A DNA stretch of 64,000 nucleotides from Euptelea pleiosperma. Taxonomy: Eukaryota; Streptophyta; Magnoliopsida; Ranunculales; Eupteleaceae. Made by a program: the position numbers and the translations under genes. Location: NCBI GenBank assembly GCA_035048495.1, contig CM068546.1, positions 35,668,674-35,732,673 on the forward strand, given 5' to 3'. Shown here piece after piece: positions 11,741 to 23,676 of this stretch. The stretch's first letter is position 1. Each line of letters opens with the position of its first letter. The notes beneath the pieces were generated by a model that saw only the letters and a list, made by a program, of their open reading frames with translations, was not told the DNA's origin and made no database searches.

Positions 11741-12455
11741 AACAAAACAGGGAAGTTGTCTCCCCACTTATACCCCCTCTTATATGTTTCAACAAAGAAG
11801 GACCAAGATCTTATCCCCAAAATAGACAGTGGATCTCTGCCACTCACACTCGATTTTGGCAAACGCTTTGTTAGAGAGTGCCGTGGGCACAAGCCACCCA
11901 CTATCTATATAACAAGTGATAGTTGATGTCTTATACCCCCTCTTATATGGCTTCAATAATGAGTGGCTGAGATCCACTATGCTTCATATCAATAGCTAAA
12001 ATTAACTCCCATCCAATTTTGACAAACATGCACTTTGTCAGAGAGTGCCGCGGGCCACCCACACATATAACAAAACAACTCAATTGTATACTCTTATCTT
12101 ATCATGCTTCATATTATAAAGAGTAGTTGAGATCAAATCCATCTATCTAATGTGAACGGTTAGATTTCAGCCACTCAATCCCCCTCATTTATTCATTCAC
12201 TCCCATTCATTTGACCTCAATTTATTAAAATATAAAATTCAAAATTTGAATTTTAACACCGTAATTTTTTGTTATTTTTATTATTGTCCCTTTTTTTCCA
12301 TTTTTCCCTATGTGCATTACAATCCGTTATAACAGCCGTTATAATGGAAAAAATAAAAGAAAAAGTAACACCCCAGTCTATTATACCGTTTGAGTGCCGA
12401 AGGCATCTAATTTTTGCAAACGCTTTTGTTGGAGAGTGCCGTGGGCACGGGCCAT
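11741..12455. mobile_element. Insertion within the gypsy remnant, with three internal repeats
   Basis: This ~715-bp segment separates two parts of gypsy pol that should be contiguous (VYLKEQRGKGTS before, VYNKLKNKKYEPYQ after). It carries three copies of a motif like CAAACGCTTTGTTAGAGAGTG followed by CCGTGGGC (at about 11858, 12023 and 12418). TATATAACAA-type sequence and CTTATACCCCCTCTTATATG also recur. No protein was recognised and the superfamily is unknown. Confidence 0.5.
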
Positions 12456-12960
12456 TTATTAGTATACAACAAATTGAAGAATAAGAAGTACGAACCTTAT
12501 CAAATACTGAAGAAAATCAACGATAACACCTACGTGGTTAATCTTCCCGAGGACATGTCTATTTTTCCAACAGTTACTGATGGGTTCAAGTGCCATGCAC
12601 ATGAAGAACTGAATATAGAGATCAACTCAATGGCAAATTCTTCTCAAGTAGAGGGGACTGATGTAGAACGGGTTGTTGAGAAATTTTTGGAACATCGAGA
12701 TCAAAGAAAATCAAATAAAAAAAACAAAAAAAAAAAGAGAAATCAGATTGCCTACTATAGTATATACACGTTGGGTGTCTCAAAGGGATTTACGATCTCG
12801 GAACAGATTCGTAGATTTCCGAAGCCAAAAGAATTTGTTTCGAGGTCTAAATTGTTATTTTTAAGAAAAATGACTATTTTTGGTAAATTTTATATAGCTT
12901 ATTTTGTAGATATTTCTTGGTCAGACTTATTATATAAAGTCTTAGGTTTATCAACTTAAG
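12456..12960 (+). mobile_element. Ty3/gypsy retrotransposon remnant, 3' end of pol
   Basis: The open frame reads YNKLKNKKYEPYQILKKIND, then NTYVVNLPEDMSI, the usual integrase C-terminal region of plant Ty3/gypsy elements. It continues to DVERVVEKFLEHRDQRKSNKK and LGVSKGFTISEQI. The frame is open to 12957 except for the loss of upstream pol. No LTR was located. Confidence 0.75.
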
Positions 12961-13180
12961 GTTAATTTAAAAGTTTGGTCAAAATTAAGAACTTTGCTCG
13001 TTTTGGTAAATTTTGAGTTTTCTCTTGAATTTTCCTATGCGTTTTCTCCCCGTAGATTCAAGGAGTTGCCCTCAGAACTCCAAAAAAGTAATGGATCACT
13101 CACAGATAGATCACAACCTTAAGCGGCCCAATGGTACAATAATATAATCTGAGAAACTAATCCACATACAACATCTCAAC

Positions 13181-13557
13181 CAAGGTTTAAAGGAGGCCGT
13201 TTTAACTGTTAAACGGACTGGGGACGTTACCCTTTAAACCGTTTAAACGGATAGAAACGATCAGGGGCAAAAATGGAAAAAAAAATAGAATTAAACGGTT
13301 TTTAATGATTTTAACGGAAAAAATGGTGCTGAAATTCAAATTTTGAAATTCGAAAATTAAAAAAAACCCGGAATTTAACGGAATTAAGTTTTTTTCACAA
13401 AACTTTTCAGAATTACACAGGCTGTTTAAACGATTTTAACGGCCATTAAATAAAAAAAAACGGCCGTTTTTTTCAAAACCGTTAAAATGTGTTTAAACAG
13501 TTTTAACGGAAACGGGCATGGGGCATTACCTTTTAAACGGCCGTTTTTAAAACCATG
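13181..13557. mobile_element. hAT-type MITE with AACGG arrays, copy A (8-bp TSD)
   Basis: Begins CAAGGTTTAAAGGAGGCCG and ends CCGTTTTTAAAACCATG. The 8-bp target duplication ATCTCAAC lies at 13173-13180 and 13558-13565. The interior is filled with AACGG and CCGTT motifs in opposite orientations around a GAAATTCAAATTTTGAAATTC palindrome-like core. It has no coding capacity. Confidence 0.92.
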
Positions 13558-13565
13558 ATCTCAAC

Positions 13566-14436
13566 CATCCAAAGAAAATGCAATGGATCACATGGTCAAA
13601 ACTATTCACCTTGATCAGCTTCCCAAGTGGAGTGGGACCTATTGAATTGTTTTGTGGGTCCCATATAAGTCTATTTTTTTTTTCTTCTTTCTTTTTCTTT
13701 AAGGAAATGAAGTACGAATCTCAACATATCACATTTGGTTTGTTTCTCCAGAAGACGCCATGCGAGGAGTGGACACACAGAAACTGAAAGCGTTTCTTCT
13801 CAACTTTCGCCTCGTCACTGCTTCCTAAAAGCCCGTTTTCATTTCCCTCCTTTGACGCAACACCCCTATCTATCCCTCATATTTCCAAAATGCCATCACC
13901 TTTTCTGGTCTTAATAGCCAGCCCCTCCTCTACTTGAAAATTTCTTGCTTTTTCATGGTCTACTTTTTGACCTCTCTATTGTCCCGATTCCATGAACCTC
14001 AAGCTGAAGGCTATTATAGTCATTTTATAAAATAAGCTGAGTAGCTTCTACACCAGGAAGAGTAAGGTCATTTTCGATATTTCTATATACCCTAGAGGCA
14101 TTTAGTAATAAGACCATCTCAAATGACAAGTGCGAGATCTTCCTTCTCTCAGCCGTTAAATTTTGGAAGGATGTGGACGGGCGTTACAAGAGAGTTACAA
14201 CAGCTCCAGCCTCCAGCTGCTCACGACACATCCGCTAGACTTTAACCGAACAACATGAAGGCACGTTGAGACATCCCCAGCATAACGGGCCCCATGCTCA
14301 CTTTCGTCTGATCTGAAATTCAGAGAATCAGACGGTTCCTGTCGCATTCCATGCCTACACTCAAAGGGAATGAAAAGTATTTACAGTTTTGTCCGTGTTA
14401 GTATTATTTAAAATGAACTCGGTTTCACCGCCGCTC
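13566..14436. other. Promoter region of the first ERF-VII gene
   Basis: No gene or clear repeat was recognised in the ~870 bp between the MITE and the TATA box of the ERF gene. One pyrimidine-rich run lies at about 13674-13700. Confidence 0.45.
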
Positions 14437-14443
14437 TATAAAA
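14437..14443 (+). promoter_or_regulatory. TATA box of the first ERF-VII gene
   Basis: TATAAAA lies 104 bp before the start codon, with a CT-rich 5' leader between them (14517-14528). Confidence 0.7.
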
Positions 14444-14546
14444 TGCCAAGACACCATGGGGTGAGAAGAAAAAACTTATTGTCACGGAGACTTCAGACTT
14501 TGAAGTCGAAGACCTCTTTCTCTCTCTCGCACACGCGAATAAAAAG

Positions 14547-15340
14547 ATGTGTGGAGGAGCGATCATCGCGGACTGCATCGCCGCAAAACGTGCCCGGAAT
14601 CTGACGACTCAAGACCTCTGGTCAGAATTCGACACCATCTTCGACCTCCTGGGCTTTGACTCCAACGACAACAACTACTCGACCCAGTTCGACAACAAGG
14701 TGGGTTTTAAGCCAAAGCAATGATTTTTTTTTTATATATTTCATTTGTGGATAATCTTCTAAAGATGGATTTGTTTGGTCTAAACTTGATTTAGTTAAAG
14801 AGCGAGAAGACTAAAAAGAAGAACCCAGTTGTAGCAGAGGAGAGCAATAAACAAGGAGGGGCGACTCGTCGAAAGAGCGTTTACAGAGGTATCAGACAAA
14901 GGGCTTGGGGGAAATGGGCGGCTGAGATTCGCGACCCAAGAAAGGGCGTCAGAGTCTGGCTCGGCACTTACAAGACAGCTGAAGATGCCGCCAGAGCTTA
15001 CGATGAGGCCGCCAAACGTATCCGAGGTCAAAAAGCCAAGCTCAACTTCCCTGAACCATCGCCACCACCCAAGCGACGTTGCCTAGTCTCCGAGTCGGGT
15101 CAAGCCAGTAATCAGCTCACCAGACCACCGCCGATGATGGGTTTTCCGTTTAAAGAGGAAAATTATAATCATGATCATACAAGGAGTAGTGATGTTGAAC
15201 TGAAGGAGCAAATATCTAGCTTGGAATCGTTTCTGGAGTTGGAGCCTGACTCGGGCGAGTTAGACGCGAGTGAGGAATCGGAATCGGTGGATCTGTGGCT
15301 ATTAGACGACGTTTCTCTTACGCCTCATCTCGTTTACTGA
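14547..15340 (+). CDS. Group VII ERF transcription factor (AP2/ERF, Cys N-degron)
   Basis: DNA-binding regulator of hypoxia and stress responses, RAP2.3-like in size. Exon 1 is 14547-14699 and exon 2 is 14795-15340 (phase 0, AAG|GTGGGT...GATTTAG|TTAAAG), giving 232 residues. It starts MCGGAIIAD: after Met removal the exposed Cys2 is the substrate of plant cysteine oxidases and the Arg/N-degron pathway (established for group VII). LWSEFD follows at about residue 24. The AP2 domain is at ~80-137: [39 protein letters not shown] and KLNFP, with basic KRR before and after. The tail is acidic and ends near [10 protein letters not shown], an ERF-VII-type activation end. The single intron just after the N-terminal motif is normal for the group. 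A second member lies 7 kb downstream on the same strand. Confidence 0.96.
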
Positions 15341-15624
15341 AGAGATATACCTAAGTGTGGGTGTACGTTGAGTCCGGTCAACTACTTAGGTGATTATGTT
15401 TGTTTCTTAGTTGTATTTAAATCACGTGTTTCGGTGTATAAACTTATATATGAAAATAAAGTTGTGTTCTATTACATCATCGTTGCTGTCGTGGACTCTG
15501 CAAGCCTGGGACCTTGGATTATGTGGAATTTTTTATTTTTATTTTTTTCTAAGTTGATCGCTCTCGTCGTGGCATTGTGGGTCAGCGTCAAAACACATCA
15601 CCTGGTAGTCTGGTACACTCCTCA
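15341..15624. other. 3' UTR and downstream region of the first ERF-VII gene
   Basis: AT-rich, with ATGAAAATAAAG near 15450 as a possible polyadenylation signal. No gene. Confidence 0.5.
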
Positions 15625-16400
15625 GGAATCAGGACTCGTAATATGAGCCACGTGGAATACTATTTGAGGATGCTGACCTAAGGTCAATTTTTTCGGGCCA
15701 CAAGCCTCCCCTTAAGGCCAATACCAAGCCAGACTGAAATTAGGCCCGAGCCCGTTTCCAAGCAAAGCATGAAGGCAGCCCCCTTGGGAGCCACATGGCA
15801 GTATGGCACACTCTTAGAGGACACTGACCCGTATGGATGTTTGGCCTTCAGCTTGATTAGTGATTCCAACCCTTTGGATCCTTGTACCCCAAATAACGTT
15901 CAATAATGCTCAAATCATGGTTCGAAATCTCAGGGTCCGAGTCCGGATTGGTGGGCTCCAATCCGGATCGCCCGGTTCAGAACAGAACGGGATCGGCGCA
16001 TCTCTACCCGAAACGAAGTGACCATTCCCAGGGAAACAGTGTTCTCGGCCCGAGACGATCCATTTTTGGATTGGATTGGTGGGCGGGCTCCGATCAGGAT
16101 CGCCCGATCCAGAACGGAATCGGCACATCTTGCCCCGAGATGAAGTGGCACTTCGTAGGGAAACAATGATCTTAGCCCGAGACGATCCATTTTACTATTG
16201 GACTTCAAACCATAACTCAGATTCCCATGGCTAAAACCCATGAAAATGACTCCAATCCAACACTTGGAAATCACTTATGAGGATGATTATTTTGTTTGTA
16301 GGCCAATTTAGGGATTGTCCAAACATCCATATGGCCAGCGTCCTCTAAAAAGTGCCACGTGACTCATATTGTAGGCGGTCAGCGGCTTCTCGACAGCCTG
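15625..16400. mobile_element. MULE-type foldback MITE, interrupted by other repeats
   Basis: Core pieces at 15635-15680, 15795-15915 and 16195-16400 (CACTCTTAGAGGACACTGACC, AATAATGCTCAAAT, and the inverse arm to GTGCCACGTGACTCATATTG) are parts of one palindromic MITE. It is split at 15916-16194 by a GC-richer repeat. That repeat holds two ~120-bp tandem units (about 15940-16065 and 16070-16192), each ending CGAGACGATCCATTTT. Boundaries are approximate. Confidence 0.65.
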
Positions 16401-18367
16401 CGGCTTTTTCTTCCATTGGAATCTCGCTCAGTTATTATTAAATTGTCAAGTTGAAGGCACGTGCATGAACCCCGAGGGTAGGGTTAGGTGGTGGGTCAGC
16501 AAAGGTCCTGAGTTTGAATCCCCTTGAGGCTACCTCCTCGTATATTTTACAGTAGACATGGCACGTGTGGTAGGCGTAGGGATAACATACGCACACGCAC
16601 ACGCATGATCGTTTGGACTTTTTTTTTTTTTAGAAGAAGCAAAATAGAAAGTTTCAGTCCAAAGGACAATTTTGAAGGATTAATTTTGCGGGGGCAAATC
16701 TGAAAATTGTGATAACTCAAGGCGGCATTAGGAAGGACAAAATATACAGTTTCAAAAGTCACATTTGTCCATGGTCTGATGAAATGAGGGGAAATAAAAG
16801 AAAAAGAACGGGTCACTTAGACAATTGTCTTATTAATATAGATAAACGAGCAGGTGGCACGTGTGCCTGTGTTGCACTTGAGTGAATTAGGGGCATTTTT
16901 GGAAGAGAGGCAAAATAGAAAAGTTTTCGACAAACTAGGCAAAATGTAAAAGATGGAACAAGGTAGAGGTATTGCGATTTTTGTTATACACCGCTGTTAT
17001 CTAGCCAACTGACCGCATGGATGCTTAGCCCACTCCTTGGAGGATGTACACACCAAAAATCATCCTGATAGGTAATCTACAGCCTTTAAATTTTAGTACT
17101 TTTTAAGACATGATTCTATTCTAGATGTTTTTTTTTTATAAGTACTTGATTCTAGATGTTGGATTCAACAAATTTTTCGTGTACTAAATCCAATGGCTAA
17201 AAATCACCAAACAAACTGATTTTTTTTTTGTATAAATGCCTACCAAAAGGTGGGCTAATCATCCATTCTGTCGGGTAGAACAACTTTTTTATTCACCTCT
17301 GCCCTTCAGACCTTCTTACCGCATGGATGTTTAGCCCACCCCTTGGTGGATATTCGTACAAAAAATCAGCTTGTTTGATGATTTCTAACCGTTGAATTTA
17401 GTACTCAAAAAATGGTTGAATCAAACGGCTAGATATTACAAATTAGATTATTTTTGGGGTGTCTATTTCCAAGAGGTGGGCTAAAAATCTCTGCAGTCAG
17501 TGGACCCAGAGGGCAGTGGGAGTAACACAAATTACTCTACTTGACCCCACCTAATTACATCTTTTTCCTTCTACAAATACCTTTATAACTTATAGCTAAA
17601 GAGGGAATGACAACCCTCTCTCAAATTTTGCCTGCGACCTTCCCTCTTAAGGTCCCTGCTGCCATCTGCCTTTGCCCCTGCCCACTTTGACAATCGCTTG
17701 CTTCCTTACCCACCCTTGAACAAAATCTTGGTTCCACCACTGAATAGGGGCATTTTGAAAATAAATGGAAATTTGGGTTGAACAACCCTTCCAAAAGTCA
17801 GATTGGTTGTAAAGTAGAATCGATTTGTTGGACTCCAATCCCGATCCAAAATGGGATCAGCCGATTGGTGGACTCCGATCCCAATAAAAATTGCGATCAG
17901 TCATGACTTCAAACTATGCCTCAGCCTCCTATCATGTTGTGACACGTGGAGTGGAGGGCAAGAGTTATCTAAAGAGTAGGTTACATGATACATCTACAGA
18001 AGTGTGAAAAAAATAGCTAGAAGCAAAAGTAATTATCCGGGTTACCCTTAACATCCCCTCCACATGTCATAACATGATAGTGGGACGAGGATTTCCTCGA
18101 CCAAATGGGTGAGGAAAGGTTTTTTGTAAATTGTGCATGACGCGGTAAACATGCATGGGTCAAAACTGAGAACTCTTCTTCTACAAAATGGTGCTAACGA
18201 GAATAACTTAGACAAGAAAGTTCTATAAGAGGATCCTTCTCTTCGTAACTTTCTCATGGTCAACTATATCAAATTCGTTAACAACTTCCCTAAAAAGAGT
18301 AGAAGTATTCAATCGAAGCTCGCCGACACTTGAATCTTCAAATAGAACAAGGGTGGGACTCCAAGGA
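16401..18367. other. Intergenic region with degenerate foldback repeats
   Basis: No gene was recognised. 16470-16550 looks like a tRNA-derived SINE fragment (GGTCCTGAGTTTGAATCCCC resembles a B box). 16990-17260 and 17310-17500 are two foldback repeats with ACCGCATGGATG, AGCCCACCCCTTGG and AAAAATCA in one arm and GGTGGGCTAA in the other. 17820-17905 has short repeats of the GATTGGTGGACTCC type. Confidence 0.5.
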
Positions 18368-18705
18368 ACCCCATTTTTTACCACCACTTTGGCGTACCCT
18401 CACAGAAGATGAATCAATGGCTGATTTTTGGTGAGGTTGATCTCTATGGTGAGGAGATCATCATCACAAAAATTCAAATCATTCTGATATTCATAGACTG
18501 TTTTAGAAGTTGAAGAATTATGAACCGTCGATTTTTACCATGATAATTGAAAATCACATTTGATAGCATTAGAAATTTCAGAATGGGCTGATTTTTTTTG
18601 TAGGGGTGATCTATATGGTGAGAAGATCATCCACACCAAAAATCAGCCATTGATTCATCTTCTATGTAGGTACGCCAAAGTGGAGGTAAAAAATGGGGTC
18701 CCCTA
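18368..18705. mobile_element. Foldback repeat, GATGATC family, copy a
   Basis: The arms are inverse: GGAACCCCATTTTTTACCACC and CTTTGGCGTACC at the left, GGTACGCCAAAGTGGAGG and TAAAAAATGGGGTCCCC at the right. Inner arms hold GGCTGATTTTTGGTGAGG and its inverse, and AAATTTCAGAATGGGCTG. Relatives lie at 21688, 23677, 39846 and 62537. Confidence 0.78.
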
Positions 18706-18774
18706 TTTGAAATTTTCCTCTGCTGCGCATTTGATGTTGTTTCTCCTACGAACCGGTTCCTTTACCGACAAAAG

Positions 18775-19070
18775 TCCTACAACCACTATGTACCTACTAC
18801 CTAGCCAACTTATGCCGGGGATTTCCGTACCAAAAATCAGCCTGGTTAGGGATTTCAAACCTTTGGATCTTTGAACCCCTAAATAATGGTCAATAATGCT
18901 CAAATTCTATAGTTAAAAACCAACTCATGAAAACGACTCCAATACAACAATTGGAAATTACTAATCAGGCTGATTTTAATTTTTAAGTCCACCTAGGGAT
19001 TGGTCAAACATTCATACCGTCAACGTTCTCTAAGTGTGTGCCACATGGCTCATATTGTGGGCAGTACTCT
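18775..19070. mobile_element. MULE-type foldback MITE, partial copy
   Basis: Contains CCAAAAATCAGCCTGGTTAG, AATAATGCTCAAATTC, the inverse arm CTAATCAGGCTGATTTT and the end GTGCCACATGGCTCATATTG. The left end is missing. Confidence 0.7.
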
Positions 19071-21687
19071 GTTTTTAATAACACCAAATTAACCCTGCCT
19101 CGGTGACGTAAATGTATTGCAACAAAACAAATTTTTTCCCCTTTTCCTCTCCATCTAATCTCTTATCATCATCGCCCACTAGAAAGAACGGTTAATTAGT
19201 AGGGGAGAAGCATGTACAAGTGTGACTCGACCCGCACTTGAATCTTTATTAAATTCATCAAATCTGATTCTTCTTCTTCTTCATCCTTAGCCAATTCATT
19301 TGGGTCCTTTGCCAAGTTGACATGTGGCGAAATGTGGGTCCTGCATGGTTGTCCTCAGAAATGTTTTCTAAACACGATTCTTATCCATACATGTCCACAA
19401 CAGTTTAAAAGATCAACACATTTTGACTTACGAATCTCAAAACTTACAGAGTCGTGTTATCTATCACGCCCGGACAAAATTATCTGCGATTTAGGACACT
19501 ATTGGCCGTTCGATTTAAAATTAAAAAATTACACGGACCACATGGAAACAACTATTTTACCTTTTGCAATTGTTGTCTCGTGGGCCGTAGATCTTTTGAA
19601 TCCAGTGGTCAATAGACTCAACCGCGCCTATACTTTTTTGTCCGGTTATCCGTGGGATATAATTTTTTGAACTTTAATGACGTCACATAAAGGGGCAGAA
19701 ATTATTTTTGTCTCAAGACTCTCAACATCACCGTCTAATTCCCTCCTTATCACCAACATCATCGTAACTTCAATAAATACAATCGTATCTTAATCGAGAT
19801 AAGTGACATCTGACTTATCCAAAAGAAAGATCGCCCAGATCTGGGGTCATGGATAGGGGTGTCAATTTTACCCATTTAACTGAACCGAATCGGACCCAAA
19901 ACCGAAAACACCGATTCTAATTCCACACTTTTGGGAACCGATTAAAAAGGAACCGGAACCGTACCGAAAATAATAGTTCTGTTTCTGGGTAGTCTAATAT
20001 GAAATCGAAATCAATAAGAACCAAAACCAAACCGATAAGAACTGGTACTAATGTATAAATATAGTGTAAAAATTCTCATGTTCTCAAGATTTAGCCCATT
20101 ATACCCGGAACAAATGGGTTAGGTAGGGCCACTGATCGACTTGATCAAGAAGTAGCTGGTTCAAAAAAAATTCTCATGTCTCCCATGCAAATACTATGTG
20201 CTCAGTGGTTTCAAGTCCGCAGAAATTGTATTAAGAAACCTGGTCTTTGGGTTGACCTTCCTTCATTGAATTGAAGTGAGCCCTGGTCCACCCTCACTTC
20301 AACCCGCCTGCCGATTTTTACCAAGGAAAACTCAGCTCATATTCCTTCTTGGCATATATTACAATAGAAAATTTATCAGTTCCACCACCTTCAATGGGCC
20401 TGTGGCCCACCGAATGAACGATGATGATATTGTCCATGTGGATACCAAATGCCATGTGGAACACTCTTTCGTACCCAAGACCACATGAACGTTGGTCCCA
20501 CTCTCCCACCACTTGGTGAACCTATACAGAAATTACCTTGATTGGTGATTTCTAGTTGTTGGATTTGAATTTAATCATGGGTTGGAACCCATCAAGGTGA
20601 TTTATGGTGTATAGGTTCACCAATTAGTTGGTCAAACACCAATAGGGCCAGTGTGCCATGTGGCATTTTTTTTGGAGTTGGTGTATCAAGCTTAAAAGTT
20701 TTTCTTAGCATCCATTGCGGGTGACGGACCTCCCATTCCATCATATAACAATTCATTGGCTGATCACAAAAATTATGAAGTGTCGTGCATCACCATATCT
20801 CTGACGGTCAGATGTTCAATTTATTTAGATGTCGTAACTCGTAACAATGGCAAAATTTATGAGCAAAATGCCATGCCTATGCCAACAGCAACAAAAATGT
20901 AATTTTGATTCCCTATTATCCTTTTGTGCATCATTACGCATATGAGGTTTAAGATAACGAAACAACGGGGTAACGCCGTTGGACCCGACCGTTATGACAC
21001 CGTTATTGAATGTTTATTAAAATTCAAATATAATCAGTAACTAACGCACAACACGATGGTGTCAGTCAACAAGGAGAGATTGAAATATGCTTTGTCAATA
21101 TTACGGCCGACATAATTAAACATAATTTTGGTTGGGGGTCCATTCAACACGTGCACAAGTATCCTTAATTACGGTGATTATTAGTAAATTAATAAAAATA
21201 CAAACTCCTCCAAGGATTCCAATCCATGTTTATGGGCTACCACCCGTACTAATCCAACTTGGGTTATATAATTAACTTAAGAAAATAGGATATTTTAGTA
21301 ACACCCCCTTTATAGTTTTAAATTTTAGGACTACCCCCCTAATTTTTTCCCTTCTCCTGAGGCCATGTTTGATTGCAGAGAAAATTTTCCTGAGAAAATA
21401 TATCTAGGATATACCTTAAATTGATTGATTGCAACTGAGAACACATATTTTAATCATGTGAGAAAATAAAGGTGTATTTTCAAGTGGAAATGAATTCTCA
21501 TTTATCTAGATGGGAAATGAATTCCAGGCTTAGTAGGAAAAATTATCCAACTTTAAATGACTTGTTAGGGAAAATTATACATATTTATACTGGCTATCTA
21601 ACAATGGACAGTTGTATTTTCCTAAGAAAAATGTAATTTTTTCACTTGGTAATCAAATACGGTGTAATAAAATCGAATTCAGTAAAG
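19071..21687. other. Intergenic region without recognised genes
   Basis: Nothing coding is convincing; the longest frames here show no family features. 19855-20060 is a degenerate AACCGAAACC-rich repeat like that at 51300. 20395-20700 is a variant foldback repeat with inverse arms TGCCATGTGGAACAC and GTGCCATGTGGCA. 21360-21665 is a foldback repeat beginning GCCATGTTTGATTGCAGAG and ending TTGGTAATCAAATACGG, related to 49892-50200. Confidence 0.5.
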
Positions 21688-21883
21688 GGTCAGGAGGATC
21701 AGGGGACAACCACTTTTGACAACTATTTTGGCAGACCCACATTTTGACAACTATTTGAATTCTTGTGAGGATGATCTCCTCACCAAAAATCGGCCATCGA
21801 TTCAATTTCTATGTGGGTCCGCCAAATGGTTGTCAAAAATAGTTGTCAAAAATAAAAATAGTTGTCCCCCGATCCCGACCTTC
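21688..21883. mobile_element. Foldback repeat, GATGATC family, short copy
   Basis: Ends GGTCAGGAGGATCAGGGGAC and its approximate inverse. Inside, TTTTGACAACTATTTTGGC and CGCCAAATGGTTGTCAAAAA are inverse. The middle is reduced to one GATGATCTCCTCACC arm. Confidence 0.65.
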
Positions 21884-22158
21884 CTTCCAGTAAATCAGAT
21901 CAATTTTATTTTATTTTATTTTTCGGTTAAGAGGACTGAATATTTGGTTGTATGGATAAGGTTAATTTGGTAATTTTGAGTGAGGCTATGTTCGTAATGA
22001 AAAGGAAGGAGAAGGATAGTTTGAAAGAGTTGGATGAGTCTTGCCCACCACGAAAGGCCAAGAAGTTTCGGTTGCACTGCTGTCACCCACATCTCCTGCT
22101 CCTATAGTGGTACAAAACTAGAAATGCTCCTCCGTCTTTCTTCATTTTTTCGCCGAAC

Positions 22159-22165
22159 TATAAAA
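22159..22165 (+). promoter_or_regulatory. TATA box of the second ERF-VII gene
   Basis: TATAAAA lies about 99 bp before the start codon, followed by a CT-rich leader. Confidence 0.65.
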
Positions 22166-22263
22166 TTGTCGTCTTTGATTAACTCTCTCTGTTTCTCTCG
22201 TTCTTATCGTCTGTTTTGCTACCCTTTTTAATCAATTTTAATTTACTACCCGGTTTTGCTAAA

Positions 22264-23295
22264 ATGTGCGGTGGTGCGATCATATACGACTTCATCCCTC
22301 GGAACCGCGGTCGCCGCGTCTCCAATTCAGACCGCTGGCCCAACTCCCCTTTTGCCAATTTCGACTCCGAGTTCTGCTGCTTCAGCCATGACGAACCCAT
22401 CAACAAGAAGGCTTCTTCTTCAGGTAAAACCGCTCTCTCTTATGATTTTTGGGAATTTTTTTTCTCTTTCAAATATGTCACTAGTGTTTTCTGGTTTTTT
22501 GTGGACTTTTTTCAAACAGGTGATGGGGCTGCTGAGAAGAACGGGAAGAGAAAGCGAAAGAACCTCTATAGAGGAATTCGACAAAGACCATGGGGAAAAT
22601 GGGCTGCTGAGATTAGGGACCCTAGAAAAGGGGTAAGGGTTTGGTTGGGTACCTTTAACACCGCCGAAGAGGCAGCGAGGGCTTACGATAAGGAGGCAAG
22701 GAAGATAAGGGGCAAGAAAGCCAAGGTTAATTTCCCCAACGAAGAAGATGAGTATTCTGAGAATAATACCCAGATACCCACTTATCGAAATCCCCCTAAT
22801 CCTTCTTATCAAGTCTATAATGGTGATATGTCGGAAAGTTTGAATTTTGGCTTTGCTGCTGATGTCAATCCCATTGTAGAGTTTCCATCTAATGGGTTTT
22901 ACGGCGTTGATGCGGTGAATCCTGAACCTGCTCTTACTAATGGGGAAATTTTCGGATCTGGTTCAGAGGGTGGAAATTCTTCGATGGGTGGTGATGCTTT
23001 TATTGGACAAGTGAAAGTAAAAGAAGAAGAAGAAGAATCAAAACATGAAGAAGTAAACAAGGAAGAGGTGGTGGTGACCGAAGAGACGGAAGAGGAGAAT
23101 GAGATTCTGAAGCTATCAGAGGAGCTAATGGCGTTCGAATCCTACATGAAATTCTATCAAATTCCTTATCTTGATGGTGGGGTTGAGCAGTCCATGGCGT
23201 CGAATCCTGTTCAGGAAAGCGTCGTTGGCAGTTCTTCCTTGGAGCTCTGGAGCTTTGATGATGTTCCTCCTCCCATGACTAACACGGTTCAGTAA
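22264..23295 (+). CDS. Group VII ERF transcription factor (RAP2.12/RAP2.2-like)
   Basis: Oxygen-sensing activator. Exon 1 is 22264-22423 and exon 2 is 22520-23295 (TCTTCAG|GTAAAA...CAAACAG|GTGATG, Gly codon split), giving 311 residues. It starts [12 protein letters not shown], the canonical ERF-VII N-degron with oxidisable Cys2. A basic cluster GKRKRK at ~62-67 is a probable nuclear signal. The AP2 domain is at ~69-126 ([46 protein letters not shown]). The C-terminal half has an acidic stretch ([16 protein letters not shown]), [20 protein letters not shown], and the conserved end [12 protein letters not shown] used for activation in RAP2.12-type proteins. A read-through frame crosses the 96-bp intron without a stop, but the splice sites are good and the joined protein fits the family, so I take it as spliced. 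Confidence 0.97.
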   Translation: MCGGAIIYDFIPRNRGRRVSNSDRWPNSPFANFDSEFCCFSHDEPINKKASSSGKTALSYDFWEFFFSFKYVTSVFWFFVDFFQTGDGAAEKNGKRKRKNLYRGIRQRPWGKWAAEIRDPRKGVRVWLGTFNTAEEAARAYDKEARKIRGKKAKVNFPNEEDEYSENNTQIPTYRNPPNPSYQVYNGDMSESLNFGFAADVNPIVEFPSNGFYGVDAVNPEPALTNGEIFGSGSEGGNSSMGGDAFIGQVKVKEEEEESKHEEVNKEEVVVTEETEEENEILKLSEELMAFESYMKFYQIPYLDGGVEQSMASNPVQESVVGSSSLELWSFDDVPPPMTNTVQ

Positions 23296-23676
23296 TAGAA
23301 GATTTTCTTTCATTCTCTCTCTATTTTTCCCTTTTTTTTATTGCTGCTGTAAATTTGGTCGTAGGTTTTCAAATTTTTTTCCCCAAATTAACGTTATGAA
23401 GTCTTGATTTGTAATTCAGGATACTGTCGTCATTAAACATTGTACCTCCTTTAAGTTTCTACCTATTTCTTCCCAGTGTTTCAACTTTATAGTTTCATAC
23501 TTTCATGTGACACAGGAAACAGGAAACGGCAACGGGAACGGAAACGTACAGGAATACTACTGGGGTCTTACTCTGTGAAAAAAAAAAATGGAAATGAGTT
23601 TCCTAAGAAACACCAATTTAAATGGGAAATGAGTTTATAGTAACTATATATAACTCTGGTCTTACAACAGTGGAAA
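23296..23676. other. 3' UTR and downstream region of the second ERF-VII gene
   Basis: AT-rich, pyrimidine-rich just after the stop. No gene. Confidence 0.5.

Noticed and set aside
19317..19670. 117-residue plus-strand frame
   Set aside because: No family motif, no plausible promoter or splice context, and composition like the surrounding intergenic DNA.
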